A DNA stretch of 64,000 nt from JBBEBE01 sp040882505 (GTDB lineage: Bacteria; Bacteroidota; Rhodothermia; Balneolales; Balneolaceae): assembly GCA_040882505.1 (NCBI GenBank), contig JBBEBE010000002.1, forward strand, positions 434,001 through 498,000, given 5' to 3'. The notes beneath the pieces were generated by a model. It made no database searches, was not told where the DNA came from, and saw only the letters and a program-made list of their open reading frames with translations. A program made the translations under genes and the position numbers. This document shows, in pieces, positions 27,035-36,540 of this stretch. Each line of letters starts with the position of its first letter. Position 1 is the first letter of the stretch.

Positions 27035-27487
27035 ATGAAAAGGTTGATCGATCTTTACATTTACAGAGTACGCGACCCATCGTTCGAGTACTTGATGCTG
27101 AAGCGGGCAGACAAGAAGATCTATTCGGGTCAGTGGAGAATGGTTGGAGGAAAAGTTCGATCCGATGAATCCTACTGGCAAGCCGCTCTTCGTGAAATGA
27201 AGGAGGAAACCGGTCTTCAGCCACAACTTTTTTGGTCGGTGCCAACCCTGAATCATTTCTACGAGCCTTCGAGTGATCAGATTCATTTGATACCGGCATT
27301 TGCTGCAGAAGTGCATGCAGAGGCTGTTCCGGTACTTGATGATGAACATTCCCGTTATGAGTGGCATGAAGCCACCGAAGCGTCGAATCGCGTCTTTTGG
27401 CCGGAACAGAAACGATTGATTCTCACCATCGATCAGATACTCTCTACAGACCAATGGCTCGATTCCTGGAATATCCCACTCGGTTGA
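27035..27487 (+). CDS. NUDIX hydrolase
   Basis: 150 residues from the ATG at 27035, which has GAGG five bases upstream. A TTG at 27002 would overlap the ugd stop as TTGA and add 11 residues. The Nudix box is perfect (G-x5-E-x7-REMKEETGL), preceded by GQWRMVGGKV. It is of the dATP/NTP pyrophosphohydrolase-like kind (LIDLYIYRV, EWHEATEA), and the substrate is unknown. Its 3' end overlaps the next gene by 34 bp, so translation is probably coupled. Confidence 0.88.
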   Translation: MKRLIDLYIYRVRDPSFEYLMLKRADKKIYSGQWRMVGGKVRSDESYWQAALREMKEETGLQPQLFWSVPTLNHFYEPSSDQIHLIPAFAAEVHAEAVPVLDDEHSRYEWHEATEASNRVFWPEQKRLILTIDQILSTDQWLDSWNIPLG

Positions 27488-28701
27488 TTCATCCTTTTGT
27501 TGGACTGGTTCTGTTGACCCTCGGGGTCATCGGAATCTCCGGTAGTGAGAGGGCGTTCGGGCAATCCATAGGAATGGATTGGAAGCTGCGGCCGGACTTG
27601 TGGTGGAATACGGTCGATGGAGTCCGTTCCGGAATACAGGTCAAAGGGTGGGAGAGGGGGTCGACCCGACATATTCAACGAGAGGTGGATACAGGCGTCT
27701 GGATCGCGACCCGATGGCCGGACCATCCGGTATCCTATCGGGTTCGATGGTCCGAACCGTTTCCTGGATGGACAGGTAGACAATCCGGTGGATCCATCGG
27801 GATTACAAGTTTGCATCGGGTCGGTATCCGGACCCACGGCGTCTCTCTGACCGGCCGATGGAACCGTCCAATGAGGGATACGCCCCTCCTGGAGCTGAGA
27901 CTTCGCTACGATTGGTTGCGTCAAACCGATCCCGGGTATCGGCTCTACCCGCAGCGCTGGCAATCGGATTGGAATGAACGTCTGATTGTTGAGATCGATT
28001 GGCAGTCGAGACCCGGCGGGCCGATTTGGCAGTCGATGAATGCAGGTGTGTACCATCAATTTCGTGGAGATTCATTTCAAGGAGGGGATGTTCGGTGGAC
28101 GGTACGGACGGACAAGACGGCACAATGGGGACTGGAATCTGTATTTCGGTTCGGAACCATCGGATCTTCTGCCCGCCCTGAATTTCGCTACGGAATACAG
28201 AGTGGACAGGCGCTTCGTCTGTTGGAGGATCCTCTCTGGCGAGCCCGCGGGACCCTGCCGCCTTCCGGTGTTGGATCCGGTTTCCTCCAACCATATGGAG
28301 GATTTTTCCGTGGGTACGGGAAACAGGAGAGTGACCTGTGGTCTTCAGGAGAGAGGCCTCTATGGAGGCATCAGACGGGAGCTGAGTGGAGAGTCTGGAC
28401 GCCCAATCCGGTTCAGCACGCGCTTCAGAACATCGACTCTGTACGAGAGTTCATGACCTTCCGTACGCACCTCTTTTTGACATCGGGGTATCTCGGGGGT
28501 GGAACGACTACTCTTGGTAATGGATGGTTTCATGAAGGGGGAGGCGGTGTGGAGTGGAGATTCCAGGTCCCCGATTCTCATACAGGTTTTCGGGGGTTCT
28601 CCATCCGGTATGATCTTCCTGTCTGGTTATCCCGGCCAGGGGAAGAGAAAGCCGTCCAATTTCGACACGTACTCGGGATACAAGGCAGTTTCGATTTGTA
28701 G
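27454..28701 (+). CDS. Predicted outer-membrane beta-barrel protein, uncharacterised
   Basis: 415 residues. The ATG at 27454 lies inside the end of the NUDIX gene; the more upstream ATG in this frame would hide the signal peptide. A hydrophobic signal (about 9-34, ending ERAFGQS) precedes a region almost entirely of alternating, aromatic-rich strands (DLWWNTVDGVRSGIQV, YRVRWSEPFPGW, LELRLRYDWLR, LIVEIDWQSR). It ends in a short aromatic-terminated strand. This is what an outer-membrane barrel looks like. I do not recognise the family. The barrel tail of some Bacteroidota exported M1-type peptidases is similar in style. It is 8 bp upstream of the pseudo-caspase lipoprotein gene. Confidence 0.75.
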   Translation: MARFLEYPTRLIHPFVGLVLLTLGVIGISGSERAFGQSIGMDWKLRPDLWWNTVDGVRSGIQVKGWERGSTRHIQREVDTGVWIATRWPDHPVSYRVRWSEPFPGWTGRQSGGSIGITSLHRVGIRTHGVSLTGRWNRPMRDTPLLELRLRYDWLRQTDPGYRLYPQRWQSDWNERLIVEIDWQSRPGGPIWQSMNAGVYHQFRGDSFQGGDVRWTVRTDKTAQWGLESVFRFGTIGSSARPEFRYGIQSGQALRLLEDPLWRARGTLPPSGVGSGFLQPYGGFFRGYGKQESDLWSSGERPLWRHQTGAEWRVWTPNPVQHALQNIDSVREFMTFRTHLFLTSGYLGGGTTTLGNGWFHEGGGGVEWRFQVPDSHTGFRGFSIRYDLPVWLSRPGEEKAVQFRHVLGIQGSFDL

Positions 28702-28709
28702 GATTGACC

Positions 28710-30488
28710 ATGCAGCACGGAACAAACAGGGATGTGACAGCGGGCAGGCGTTGGTTTCTCGTCGGGGGAGCCGTATGGCTTCTTTTCCTGTTCGTCCTGC
28801 AGACGGGTTGTACGACAACCCGTTGGAGTATCGAGAATCCCCGCTACCTGGATCGGCAACCGGAGGACGAGAAAACAGGGGAGTACCATACGGTCCAACT
28901 GGAGCACGACGTGAGTCGGGAATCCCCCTATTTAACGTTTCAGCTCTATCGATTGGATCAGTATGCGGTTGCGGAGAGGGTGCAAGTCGAACGACAATTG
29001 CAGCACTATCAACCGACATGGGGATTTGCCGCCCTCGCTTCTGTCGGAGCAGCCATCTCCTTCTATGCAGGATCCCGTTCCGGATTGACGGGGTTGACCT
29101 CCAACCAACAAAGTTTCGCCTTCAATGTGATGGGCGGTCTTCTCTCCCTGGCAACGGTGGCTCATCTGACTCCTGTGGGAGAACCGATTTCAACGGACGA
29201 GACCCTCTCTCTTCGAGGCAGGAGTGGTCGAGCCGTGGTTACGGATACGGTGCGTGTAGACGGACTCGAATCGGGCAGGTATCCGGTAGACATCGAACTT
29301 CGTTACAATGGGGATCTCGTCTATCATGATCGGGTCGATGCAGGTAGTCAGGGGCGCTGGGTGGTCGAGCTTTCCGATCTGTTCAGGACGGTTCTTGTCC
29401 GGGGAAATGAACCCGGTGCATTGACACTGGATCTGGTTCAACCGACCGATACACTTCACTTGCCCATTCCGCTCGAGAGTTTTTTGCAACCCGTCGTACA
29501 GATCGGATCGGAAACAGCGGACCTCTATCGATCGTCGGAGGGATCCGAAGCACTGACGACCGTTGCACGTGGAAGTGAATTCTCGTTGGTCGGTGATCTC
29601 GAGGATTCCCGATATACCGTACAATTCGGGGGGTCTCTGGTCTATGTCGACAGGACTCAAGCCAGTATCCAATGGAGAAGGGCCGATACCGCCACCGAAC
29701 CCTCCGTGATTCCGGTCGGAGAACTTCCATTCGGTGAGATGGGCGTCGAATTCGGTCTTCCGGAGATCCAAACACCCCCTACCAACGACGCCGCCATATT
29801 GATCAGCAATCACAGGGGAAACCTGCATGGCGTACGACGATATACGGATCGGGATTTGGAAATGATGTCCCTCTATTTCCGGGACGCTTTCGGGGTCTCT
29901 CCAGATTCGATTCAGGAGTTGAATCTGATGGAGTCTGATGAGGAATTGCGCGTACCGGAGGTGTCGGGAGATCGAATCTACCTCTGGATAAGTGGATTTG
30001 CCCGGCTTGTACCGAATGATTCGGGTAACCGGATCTTACTGGTCAGTATGGAAGAGTCCGGCAATGAGAGGGTGCAGCCGCTTGACGAGATATTGGTGGA
30101 AACCGCTCAGAGATCCCGAAATTCAATGATCGCCTTTCTGGACCTGACGTACCTGGATCCCGAAGAGTTGACGTCCGACGGCAATGAGTCAGAACTTCTG
30201 AACGATCTCTATGCGGCGGTAGAAGAGGTTCAACCCGAGTCCGTCCTGGTGTTTGCTTCCCGACCGGGGCAGGAAAGTGGCCGGTATGAAAGCCTTCGGT
30301 TCGAAAATCGATATCATCACATTTTTCCGTATTACGTTGCCCAGGCCTGGAAACAGGGAATCACTCGCATGGACCGGTTGGTCGACTACATACGGAACCA
30401 GGTGGACTATACCAGTCGCCGGCTGCATGACAGACCCCAGAATGTATCGGCAGTGGGTCGGTTTCAGATCGATTTGAGTCAGGAATAA
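28710..30488 (+). CDS. Lipoprotein with SH3-like and degenerate caspase-like domains
   Basis: 592 residues from the ATG at 28710; a TTG two codons upstream is possible. The signal ends in a lipobox with Cys34 (VLQTGC). Residues 60-150 include two hydrophobic stretches (105-120, 138-152). Residues about 262-323 look like a bacterial SH3 domain. Residues about 361-545 follow the caspase-like (C14) pattern: AAILISNHRGN, GVRRYTDRDLEMMSLYF, then DRIYLWISGFARL where an active enzyme has SGHG, and MIAFLDLTY where the catalytic Cys motif is expected. Both catalytic residues are therefore missing. I infer a non-catalytic binding or scaffold protein of the cell envelope. It is probably co-transcribed with the barrel gene just upstream. 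Confidence 0.7.
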   Translation: MQHGTNRDVTAGRRWFLVGGAVWLLFLFVLQTGCTTTRWSIENPRYLDRQPEDEKTGEYHTVQLEHDVSRESPYLTFQLYRLDQYAVAERVQVERQLQHYQPTWGFAALASVGAAISFYAGSRSGLTGLTSNQQSFAFNVMGGLLSLATVAHLTPVGEPISTDETLSLRGRSGRAVVTDTVRVDGLESGRYPVDIELRYNGDLVYHDRVDAGSQGRWVVELSDLFRTVLVRGNEPGALTLDLVQPTDTLHLPIPLESFLQPVVQIGSETADLYRSSEGSEALTTVARGSEFSLVGDLEDSRYTVQFGGSLVYVDRTQASIQWRRADTATEPSVIPVGELPFGEMGVEFGLPEIQTPPTNDAAILISNHRGNLHGVRRYTDRDLEMMSLYFRDAFGVSPDSIQELNLMESDEELRVPEVSGDRIYLWISGFARLVPNDSGNRILLVSMEESGNERVQPLDEILVETAQRSRNSMIAFLDLTYLDPEELTSDGNESELLNDLYAAVEEVQPESVLVFASRPGQESGRYESLRFENRYHHIFPYYVAQAWKQGITRMDRLVDYIRNQVDYTSRRLHDRPQNVSAVGRFQIDLSQE

Positions 30489-30503
30489 CCCGTCGTCATC
30501 GCT

Positions 30504-30533
30504 TTTCTATCCGGGGATAAATCCTTATATTTA
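30504..30533 (+). promoter_or_regulatory. Weak candidate promoter of the suf operon
   Basis: TATATTTA at 30526-30533 (one mismatch to TAnnTTTG) has a T-rich -33 region 19 bp upstream. It would give a leader of about 105 nt before sufB. A small inverted repeat (AATAA-3-TTATT) lies just downstream. Confidence 0.3.
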
Positions 30534-30643
30534 TTCGTTCCAAATAAGCATTATTAACGGGGTGGTTCATCGCGTCTGGAAGCCGATGGAAAGCCTGCCC
30601 GAGGATTTGCAATCAGACGGTATCAAACAAATCATCAAGTGAC

Positions 30644-32086
30644 ATGAGCCAGACGAAAGAATTAGAGTCGATGATTGGAGAGGAGTACAAGTATGGCTTC
30701 TCCACGGATGTCGAGTATGACGAATTTCCGAAAGGAATCAACGAAGGGATTGTTCGGAAGATCTCGGAGATTAAAAACGAGCCGGACTGGCTCCTGGAGT
30801 TCAGGTTAAAAGCGTTTCGCCAGTGGCAGAAGATGGAAGAGCCGGAATGGTTCAACGCCACGTATGTGAAACCGAAGTTCGACGAAATCCAGTACTACTC
30901 GGCTCCGAAGAAGCGTCCCGAATTGGAGAGTCTCGACGAGGTCGACCCCAAAATTCGCGAGACGTACGAAAAACTCGGAATTCCACTGGAAGAGCAGAAG
31001 ATGCTTTCCGGAGTGGCTGTGGATGCCGTCTTTGACAGTGTTTCCATCTTTACCTCGTTTAAAGAGAAGTTGAGCGAAGCCGGAGTCATTTTCTGTTCCA
31101 TTTCGGAAGCTGTTCAGAAGTATCCGGAATTGGTCAAGAAATACATGGGGTCTGTTGTTCCTTCCGGTGACAACTTCTATGCAGCGTTGAATTCGGCTGT
31201 TTTTTCCGATGGTTCATTCTGTTTTGTCCCAAAGGATACAATCTGTCCGATGGAGCTGTCGACCTATTTCCGAATCAACAACATGGATTCCGGTCAGTTT
31301 GAACGAACGCTTATTGTTGCCGAAGAGAATAGTCATGTGAGCTACCTGGAAGGGTGTACGGCTCCGATGTATGACAAGAACCAACTGCATGCTGCGGTTG
31401 TGGAGCTTGTTGCACTGGACAATGCGGAGATCAAATACTCCACCATCCAAAACTGGTATGCCGGTGACGATGAGGGCAAGGGTGGAATCTTCAATTTTGT
31501 CACCAAACGGGGGATCTGCAAAGGGAAACGTTCCAAGATCTCCTGGACACAATTGGAGACCGGTTCGGCAGTTACCCTGAAATACCCAAGCGTGATTCTT
31601 CAGGGCGATGATTCCATTGGTGAATTCTTTTCCGTAGCCGTGACGAGCAAGTATCAACAGGCCGATACCGGAACCAAAATGATCCATCTCGGGAAGAACA
31701 CCAAGAGCACCATTATCTCGAAAGGGATCTCTGCCGGCCACTCCAACAACAGCTATCGGGGTCAGGTGAAGTTCAGCAAGAAAGCCGAGAATGCACGCAA
31801 CTATTCTCAGTGCGATTCGATGTTGATTGGACAGACATGTGGTGCACATACCTTCCCGTACATTGAATCGGCAAACCCCACCGGCCAGATCGAACACGAG
31901 GCGACGACTTCGCGGATTGGCGAAGATCAAATTTTCTACCTGCAGCAACGGGGACTGAGCGAAGATGACGCGATCTCCATGCTTGTAAACGGCTTCTGTA
32001 AAGAGGTGCTCAAGGAACTTCCCATGGAATTTGCCGTGGAGGCAAACAAGCTGTTGGGAATCAAACTTGAAGGAAGTGTGGGATAG
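30644..32086 (+). CDS. sufB: Fe-S cluster assembly scaffold SufB
   Basis: 480 residues, full length. It has the long SufB-specific N-terminal part and the beta-helix core with the conserved run VSYLEGCTAPMYDKNQLHAA, containing the Cys implicated in sulfur transfer, then NWYAGDDEGKGGIFNFVTKRG. The C-terminal block CDSMLIGQTCGAHTFPYIE follows. SufB with SufC and SufD forms the SufBC2D scaffold that builds Fe-S clusters under stress or generally. It is the first gene of a complete suf operon. Confidence 0.98.
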   Translation: MSQTKELESMIGEEYKYGFSTDVEYDEFPKGINEGIVRKISEIKNEPDWLLEFRLKAFRQWQKMEEPEWFNATYVKPKFDEIQYYSAPKKRPELESLDEVDPKIRETYEKLGIPLEEQKMLSGVAVDAVFDSVSIFTSFKEKLSEAGVIFCSISEAVQKYPELVKKYMGSVVPSGDNFYAALNSAVFSDGSFCFVPKDTICPMELSTYFRINNMDSGQFERTLIVAEENSHVSYLEGCTAPMYDKNQLHAAVVELVALDNAEIKYSTIQNWYAGDDEGKGGIFNFVTKRGICKGKRSKISWTQLETGSAVTLKYPSVILQGDDSIGEFFSVAVTSKYQQADTGTKMIHLGKNTKSTIISKGISAGHSNNSYRGQVKFSKKAENARNYSQCDSMLIGQTCGAHTFPYIESANPTGQIEHEATTSRIGEDQIFYLQQRGLSEDDAISMLVNGFCKEVLKELPMEFAVEANKLLGIKLEGSVG

Positions 32087-32173
32087 GTGCTCGACGGGCC
32101 GGTCGGCAGCCTGACGAATATGCCGGCACCCGTTCAAACTTGAAACAATCTTTAAACCTTAGAAAATCAGACT

Positions 32174-32947
32174 GTGCTTGAGATTAAAAATTTACATGCC
32201 GTAGTAGAAGAGGATGGAACCGAAATCCTGAAAGGAGTGAACCTGACCGTCAAGAAGGGAGAGATTCACGCCATTATGGGACCCAACGGAAGCGGCAAAA
32301 GTACCCTTTCAAAGGTTGTGGCCGGGCATCATGAATATGAAGTGACAGAAGGTGAAATCCTTTTTGAAGGAGAAGACATTTTGGAATTGGACCCCGATGA
32401 ACGAGCTCATTTGGGTGTATTTCTCGCTTTTCAATATCCGGTCGAAGTACCCGGAGTCACCAACAAGATTCTGTTGCGTGAATCCTACAACACCATTGCA
32501 GCATCCCGGGGGAGAGAAGAGATGGATCCACTGGAGTTCGAGGACTACATGGATGACATGCTCGAACTGGTCGAAATGAAAAAGGAGTTTCTGGACCGAC
32601 CCGTCAATACCGGATTTTCCGGTGGAGAGAAGAAGCGGAACGAGATTTTCCAAATGGCGGTGTTGAATCCGAAACTCTCCTTCCTGGACGAAACGGACTC
32701 AGGTCTGGATATCGATGCGTTGAGAATTGTGGCCGGCGGGATCAACAAGATTCATACAGCAGATGACGCCATCGTGATGGTGACCCACTATCAGCGAATG
32801 CTCGACTACATCGAACCGGACATCGTCCACGTCATGATGCATGGACGGATTGTCAAGACAGGTGGGAAAGACTTGGCTCTCAAGTTGGAAGAGAAGGGAT
32901 ATGACTGGCTTGAGTCAATTTCAAAAGAAAATGGTGAGGTGAAGTAA
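32174..32947 (+). CDS. sufC: Suf system ATPase SufC
   Basis: 257 residues, GTG start. It is an ABC-type ATPase with Walker A GPNGSGKST, the signature FSGGEKKRNEI and Walker B LSFLDETDSGLD, which is the SufC-specific wording. It powers conformational change of SufBC2D. It lies 87 bp after sufB, and its stop overlaps the sufD ATG by one base. Confidence 0.98.
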   Translation: MLEIKNLHAVVEEDGTEILKGVNLTVKKGEIHAIMGPNGSGKSTLSKVVAGHHEYEVTEGEILFEGEDILELDPDERAHLGVFLAFQYPVEVPGVTNKILLRESYNTIAASRGREEMDPLEFEDYMDDMLELVEMKKEFLDRPVNTGFSGGEKKRNEIFQMAVLNPKLSFLDETDSGLDIDALRIVAGGINKIHTADDAIVMVTHYQRMLDYIEPDIVHVMMHGRIVKTGGKDLALKLEEKGYDWLESISKENGEVK

Positions 32948-34269
32948 TGAGTATCACAGCCAAAAGCGAAGAGTCCATCCTTCACCGGCTGGCTGCGGAG
33001 ACTCGAGCAGACGGAGAAGCCTTCCGTACGCTCCGGAATACCAGTTGCAAGGAGTTGGCCGAACGAAGATTCCCGACTCCACGAGATGAAGATTGGAGAT
33101 TTTTGGACCTGAAACCGATCAGCCGGGGTGGATTCCATCCACTTGATCAGGTATCGGTCCCCGAACTTCCGTCACTGGAAGCGCATTATATTCCGGAATC
33201 GATGCATAGTCGCCTCGTATTTGTGAATGGTGTGTATCAGGAGTCCTTGTCGGCAACGGACGGCGTTCCGGACAGTGTCGTCATCGGTTCCCTGGCCCAG
33301 CATCACGAGCACCCCATGGTAGAGAAGTGGCTCAATCAACTGGCGATCTATCCGAAGGATCCATTCACGTCATTCAACGGGTCTGTTCTGGAGGACGGAG
33401 GATTTGTTTACATCCCGAAAGGTGTACGCATCGAGGCACCCATTCATGTGTTGAACCTCTATACCGAAGCGGACAAACCTTATTTTGCCGCTCCACGCCT
33501 TCTCTTTGTCGCCGAAGAAGGTGCACGTGCCACAGTGGTGGAAGAACACAACGGTTTGGGAGAGAATGCCTACCTGACAGTCCCTGTATCGGAATTCAAA
33601 GTTCATGGAGGTGCGCACATCCATCATGTCCGAATCCAGCGGGACAGCATGCAGGCTGTTCATGTTTCTCGTCCGGCAACCTATATCGAAAAGAAAGGAG
33701 AATATCACTCCTATACCATTACGTTTGGCGGGAAACTCACCCGGAATGAACCATTGGTCGTACAAGAGGACGAGGAGGTCGATTTTACACTCGACGGGTT
33801 GGTTCTCATTGATGGAGAACAGATTTCTGATACCCATTCCGTCATGGATCATCGATTCTCACACGGTCAGAGCCATCAACTCCACAAAGTCGTTGTGAAA
33901 GGGGCGGCTCATTCGATTTTCAACGGGAAGATTTTTGTTCGAAAGGATGCTCAAAAAATCGATTCATTCCAGGAGAATCGGAATTTGTTGCTTTCAAGAG
34001 AGGGACTCGTGAACACCAAACCCCAATTGGAAATTTTTGCAGATGATGTACTCTGCTCTCATGGTGCAACCATTGGTCAACTGGATCCGGAACATGTCTT
34101 CTATCTGCAAAGTCGCGGAATGACCGAGCAGAAAGCCAAAGAAGTACTGACGTATGCATTTGCACTGGAGACCATCGAGAATGTCAACGTTGAGTCGGTG
34201 CACAAGCTGTTGGTTGAAGAGGTAAAACGATACACCTCGACAGAACTTACGCAGGAGATGATGGCATGA
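32947..34269 (+). CDS. sufD: Fe-S cluster assembly protein SufD
   Basis: 440 residues. An N-terminal helical part includes PTPRDEDWRFLDLKPI. The SufB/D beta-helix core follows (VYIPKGVRIEAPIHVL, SHGQSHQLHKVVVKGAAHSIFNGKIFVRKDAQKIDSFQ in shorter conserved pieces). The hallmark ending runs CSHGATIGQLDPEHVFYLQSRG. Together with SufB it binds the nascent cluster and helps iron acquisition. It overlaps sufS by 4 bp (ATGA). Confidence 0.97.
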   Translation: MSITAKSEESILHRLAAETRADGEAFRTLRNTSCKELAERRFPTPRDEDWRFLDLKPISRGGFHPLDQVSVPELPSLEAHYIPESMHSRLVFVNGVYQESLSATDGVPDSVVIGSLAQHHEHPMVEKWLNQLAIYPKDPFTSFNGSVLEDGGFVYIPKGVRIEAPIHVLNLYTEADKPYFAAPRLLFVAEEGARATVVEEHNGLGENAYLTVPVSEFKVHGGAHIHHVRIQRDSMQAVHVSRPATYIEKKGEYHSYTITFGGKLTRNEPLVVQEDEEVDFTLDGLVLIDGEQISDTHSVMDHRFSHGQSHQLHKVVVKGAAHSIFNGKIFVRKDAQKIDSFQENRNLLLSREGLVNTKPQLEIFADDVLCSHGATIGQLDPEHVFYLQSRGMTEQKAKEVLTYAFALETIENVNVESVHKLLVEEVKRYTSTELTQEMMA

Positions 34270-35516
34270 GCCAAGCGGTGAGTAGCATATCACCAGGCAT
34301 TGATTTTCGGAGAGTCCGGGATCAATTTCCTGTACTTCGTCAAGAAGTATACGGACATCCGATTGTCTATCTGGACAATGCGGCATCCAGTCAGATGCCG
34401 GACCAGGTGGCGGATCGAATGGACCACTATCACAGATATGAGCACGCCAATGTTCATCGGGGTATCCATTTTCTCAGTCAGGAAGCGACAACTGCCTACG
34501 AAGAGACGCGAACGTTGACGCAGACGTTCATCGGCGCAGAAAAGAGTGAAGAGATCATCTTTACGACAGGGACGACGGATTCAATCAATCTGGTTGCCAG
34601 TAGTTATGGTCGTCTGCACTTTCGGGAAGGATCAGAAATCATTCTCTCCGAAATGGAGCACCATGCCAATATCGTGCCCTGGCAACTGATCGCCGAGCAG
34701 ACCGGTGCCCGAATTCGCGTCATTCCGATGACCGATGCCGGTGATCTGGATCTTCAGGCATATCGGTCGCTCCTCAACGAGCGGACCGCTTTGGTTGCGG
34801 TCACGCATGTCTCCAATGCCTTGGGCACGGTCAATCCGGTAGAAGAGATGACGGCCATGGCACACGATGCGGGAGCGGTCATTCTCGTGGATGGAGCCCA
34901 GGCTGCTCCACACCGACCTGTCGATGTTCAGGAGATCGGATGCGATTTTTACGTTTTTTCATCCCACAAGATGTGCGGTCCTACCGGGTTCGGGATTTTG
35001 TATGGAAAAGAGGAGTGGCTCTCCGGAATGCCGCCGTACAGAGGCGGGGGTGACATGATTGACAGGGTAACGTTCGAACAAACCACCTACAATATACCTC
35101 CTCACCGATTCGAGGCGGGAACCCCACCCATTGCAGCGGGGATTGGCTTTGGCGAAGCGATTCGGTACCTGAATCAAATTGGAATGGAGCCCATTGCGAA
35201 ACGTGAAGAGGAGCTCCTCGCCTATACCGAATCGACACTTGCCGAGTTGGAGGGAGTTCGAATTTTGGGGTCACCGAAGGAGCGAGCGTCGTCTGTCTCG
35301 TTTTTGGTCGATGATATTCATCCACAGGACACCGGCACCATTCTGGACAAACACGGAGTGGCCATTCGAACGGGTCACCACTGTGCTCAGCCAGTTATGG
35401 ATCGATTCGGTGTATCGGCAACGGCTCGTGCATCCGTTGCTTTTTACAACAACGAATCGGATATCGACCGACTGGCCGACGGAATACGCGAACTGAAAAC
35501 TTTTTTCAAGAGCTGA
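34266..35516 (+). CDS. sufS: Cysteine desulfurase SufS
   Basis: 416 residues, fold-type I PLP enzyme of group II. The PLP lysine is K235 in FSSHKMCGPTG. The sulfur-carrying Cys373 lies in RTGHHCAQPVM, the short-loop form of SufS rather than IscS. It mobilises persulfide sulfur from cysteine for SufBCD. No sufE or sufU partner gene is found in the cluster, so the acceptor must be elsewhere or SufS hands sulfur directly to another protein. Confidence 0.97.
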   Translation: MSQAVSSISPGIDFRRVRDQFPVLRQEVYGHPIVYLDNAASSQMPDQVADRMDHYHRYEHANVHRGIHFLSQEATTAYEETRTLTQTFIGAEKSEEIIFTTGTTDSINLVASSYGRLHFREGSEIILSEMEHHANIVPWQLIAEQTGARIRVIPMTDAGDLDLQAYRSLLNERTALVAVTHVSNALGTVNPVEEMTAMAHDAGAVILVDGAQAAPHRPVDVQEIGCDFYVFSSHKMCGPTGFGILYGKEEWLSGMPPYRGGGDMIDRVTFEQTTYNIPPHRFEAGTPPIAAGIGFGEAIRYLNQIGMEPIAKREEELLAYTESTLAELEGVRILGSPKERASSVSFLVDDIHPQDTGTILDKHGVAIRTGHHCAQPVMDRFGVSATARASVAFYNNESDIDRLADGIRELKTFFKS

Positions 35517-35599
35517 CGTTCCCGAAGAGTCCGAGAATCGGAACCTTTGGGTCCAGACGGATTGTTGGACAAGTACACGTAACAGAGAGGAGAGGTACC

Positions 35600-36151
35600 A
35601 TGCCAAAGATCAAAGAGATAGAACGGACACCAAACCCGGATGCCATGCGATTTGTCCTTGGCGAACCGCTGACCAACGGAGTCACTCGTTCCTTCGAACA
35701 CGCAGGTGAAGCGGAGAATGACGAGCTTGCCCGCGCACTGTTTGCCGTTGATCACGTGATCAACGTCTATTATGTGGATCGCTATGTAACCGTTACCCAG
35801 GACGGGGAGGAAGTTTGGTCCGACCTCCTTCGGAAGTTGGCCCCCCCGATTCGTGAGGCAACGCCTGTAGAGGATGCAGAAGAAGATGATGAAGTCCATG
35901 CAACCAGGGAAGTACAAGATTCGGATGATCCCCGGTTGATTCAGATCAATCAGCTGTTGGACGATCAGGTTCGTCCCTACTTGCTTGCAGATGGTGGCGG
36001 ACTCAAAATTTTGGGTCTGGACGGGAATCGTTTGAAGGTGCACTATCAGGGAGCTTGTGGAACCTGCCCGACCGCAACTTCAGGGACGTTATATGCCATC
36101 GAAAGTATGGTCAAGCGAATTGATCCGGATATTCAAGTTGTTGCCGTTTAA
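35600..36151 (+). CDS. nfuA: Nfu-type Fe-S carrier (Nfu_N plus NifU C-terminal domain)
   Basis: 183 residues. Residues 1-85 match the Nfu N-terminal domain (IERTPNPDAMRFVLG, ALFAVDHVINVYYVDRYVTVT). An acidic linker at about 88-110 follows. Residues 112-183 are the NifU C-terminal domain with the cluster ligands C153 and C156 (GACGTCP). Nfu proteins receive and deliver 4Fe-4S clusters. This domain pairing is like eukaryotic NFU1. It sits 83 bp after sufS, inside the suf operon. A good Shine-Dalgarno (GAGAGGAGAGG) precedes the ATG. Confidence 0.94.
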   Translation: MPKIKEIERTPNPDAMRFVLGEPLTNGVTRSFEHAGEAENDELARALFAVDHVINVYYVDRYVTVTQDGEEVWSDLLRKLAPPIREATPVEDAEEDDEVHATREVQDSDDPRLIQINQLLDDQVRPYLLADGGGLKILGLDGNRLKVHYQGACGTCPTATSGTLYAIESMVKRIDPDIQVVAV

Positions 36152-36163
36152 AGGGATCAGAGT

Positions 36164-36532
36164 ATGACGGAGACGTTCATGAGTGAATCAGCTGTTTCAG
36201 AAATTACGATCAGTGACCGGGCGGCAGAGCGAATACGTGAAATCCAGCGTGAACAGGGCTTGGGATCCGATGCCGTTCTACGGGTATCTGTTCGAAGTGG
36301 AGGCTGTTCCGGTCTGACCTACGATCTCGACTTTGTTTCCTCTTCCGAGATCGAGAAAGGGGATCACGAGATTGAGGATCAGGGAATACGAGTGGCCGTC
36401 GACATGCGCAGCTATCTCTATCTTGCCGGTACGCGATTGGATTATACTTCTGGACTGACTGGAAAAGGTTTCCATTTTGATAATCCAAATGCATCCCGTA
36501 CGTGTTCGTGTGGCGAATCATTTTCACTGTAA
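36164..36532 (+). CDS. sufA: A-type Fe-S carrier (SufA/IscA/ErpA family)
   Basis: 122 residues with the three conserved cysteines of HesB-type proteins: C48 in SGGCSG, and C114 and C116 in RTCSCGESF. The N-terminus is extended by about 12 residues; a second ATG at residue 6 (36179) is an alternative start. The protein accepts Fe-S clusters from SufBCD. The lack of other paralogues here means the exact SufA/ErpA assignment is uncertain. It is 12 bp after nfuA. Confidence 0.93.
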   Translation: MTETFMSESAVSEITISDRAAERIREIQREQGLGSDAVLRVSVRSGGCSGLTYDLDFVSSSEIEKGDHEIEDQGIRVAVDMRSYLYLAGTRLDYTSGLTGKGFHFDNPNASRTCSCGESFSL

Positions 36533-36540
36533 AGGATTGA

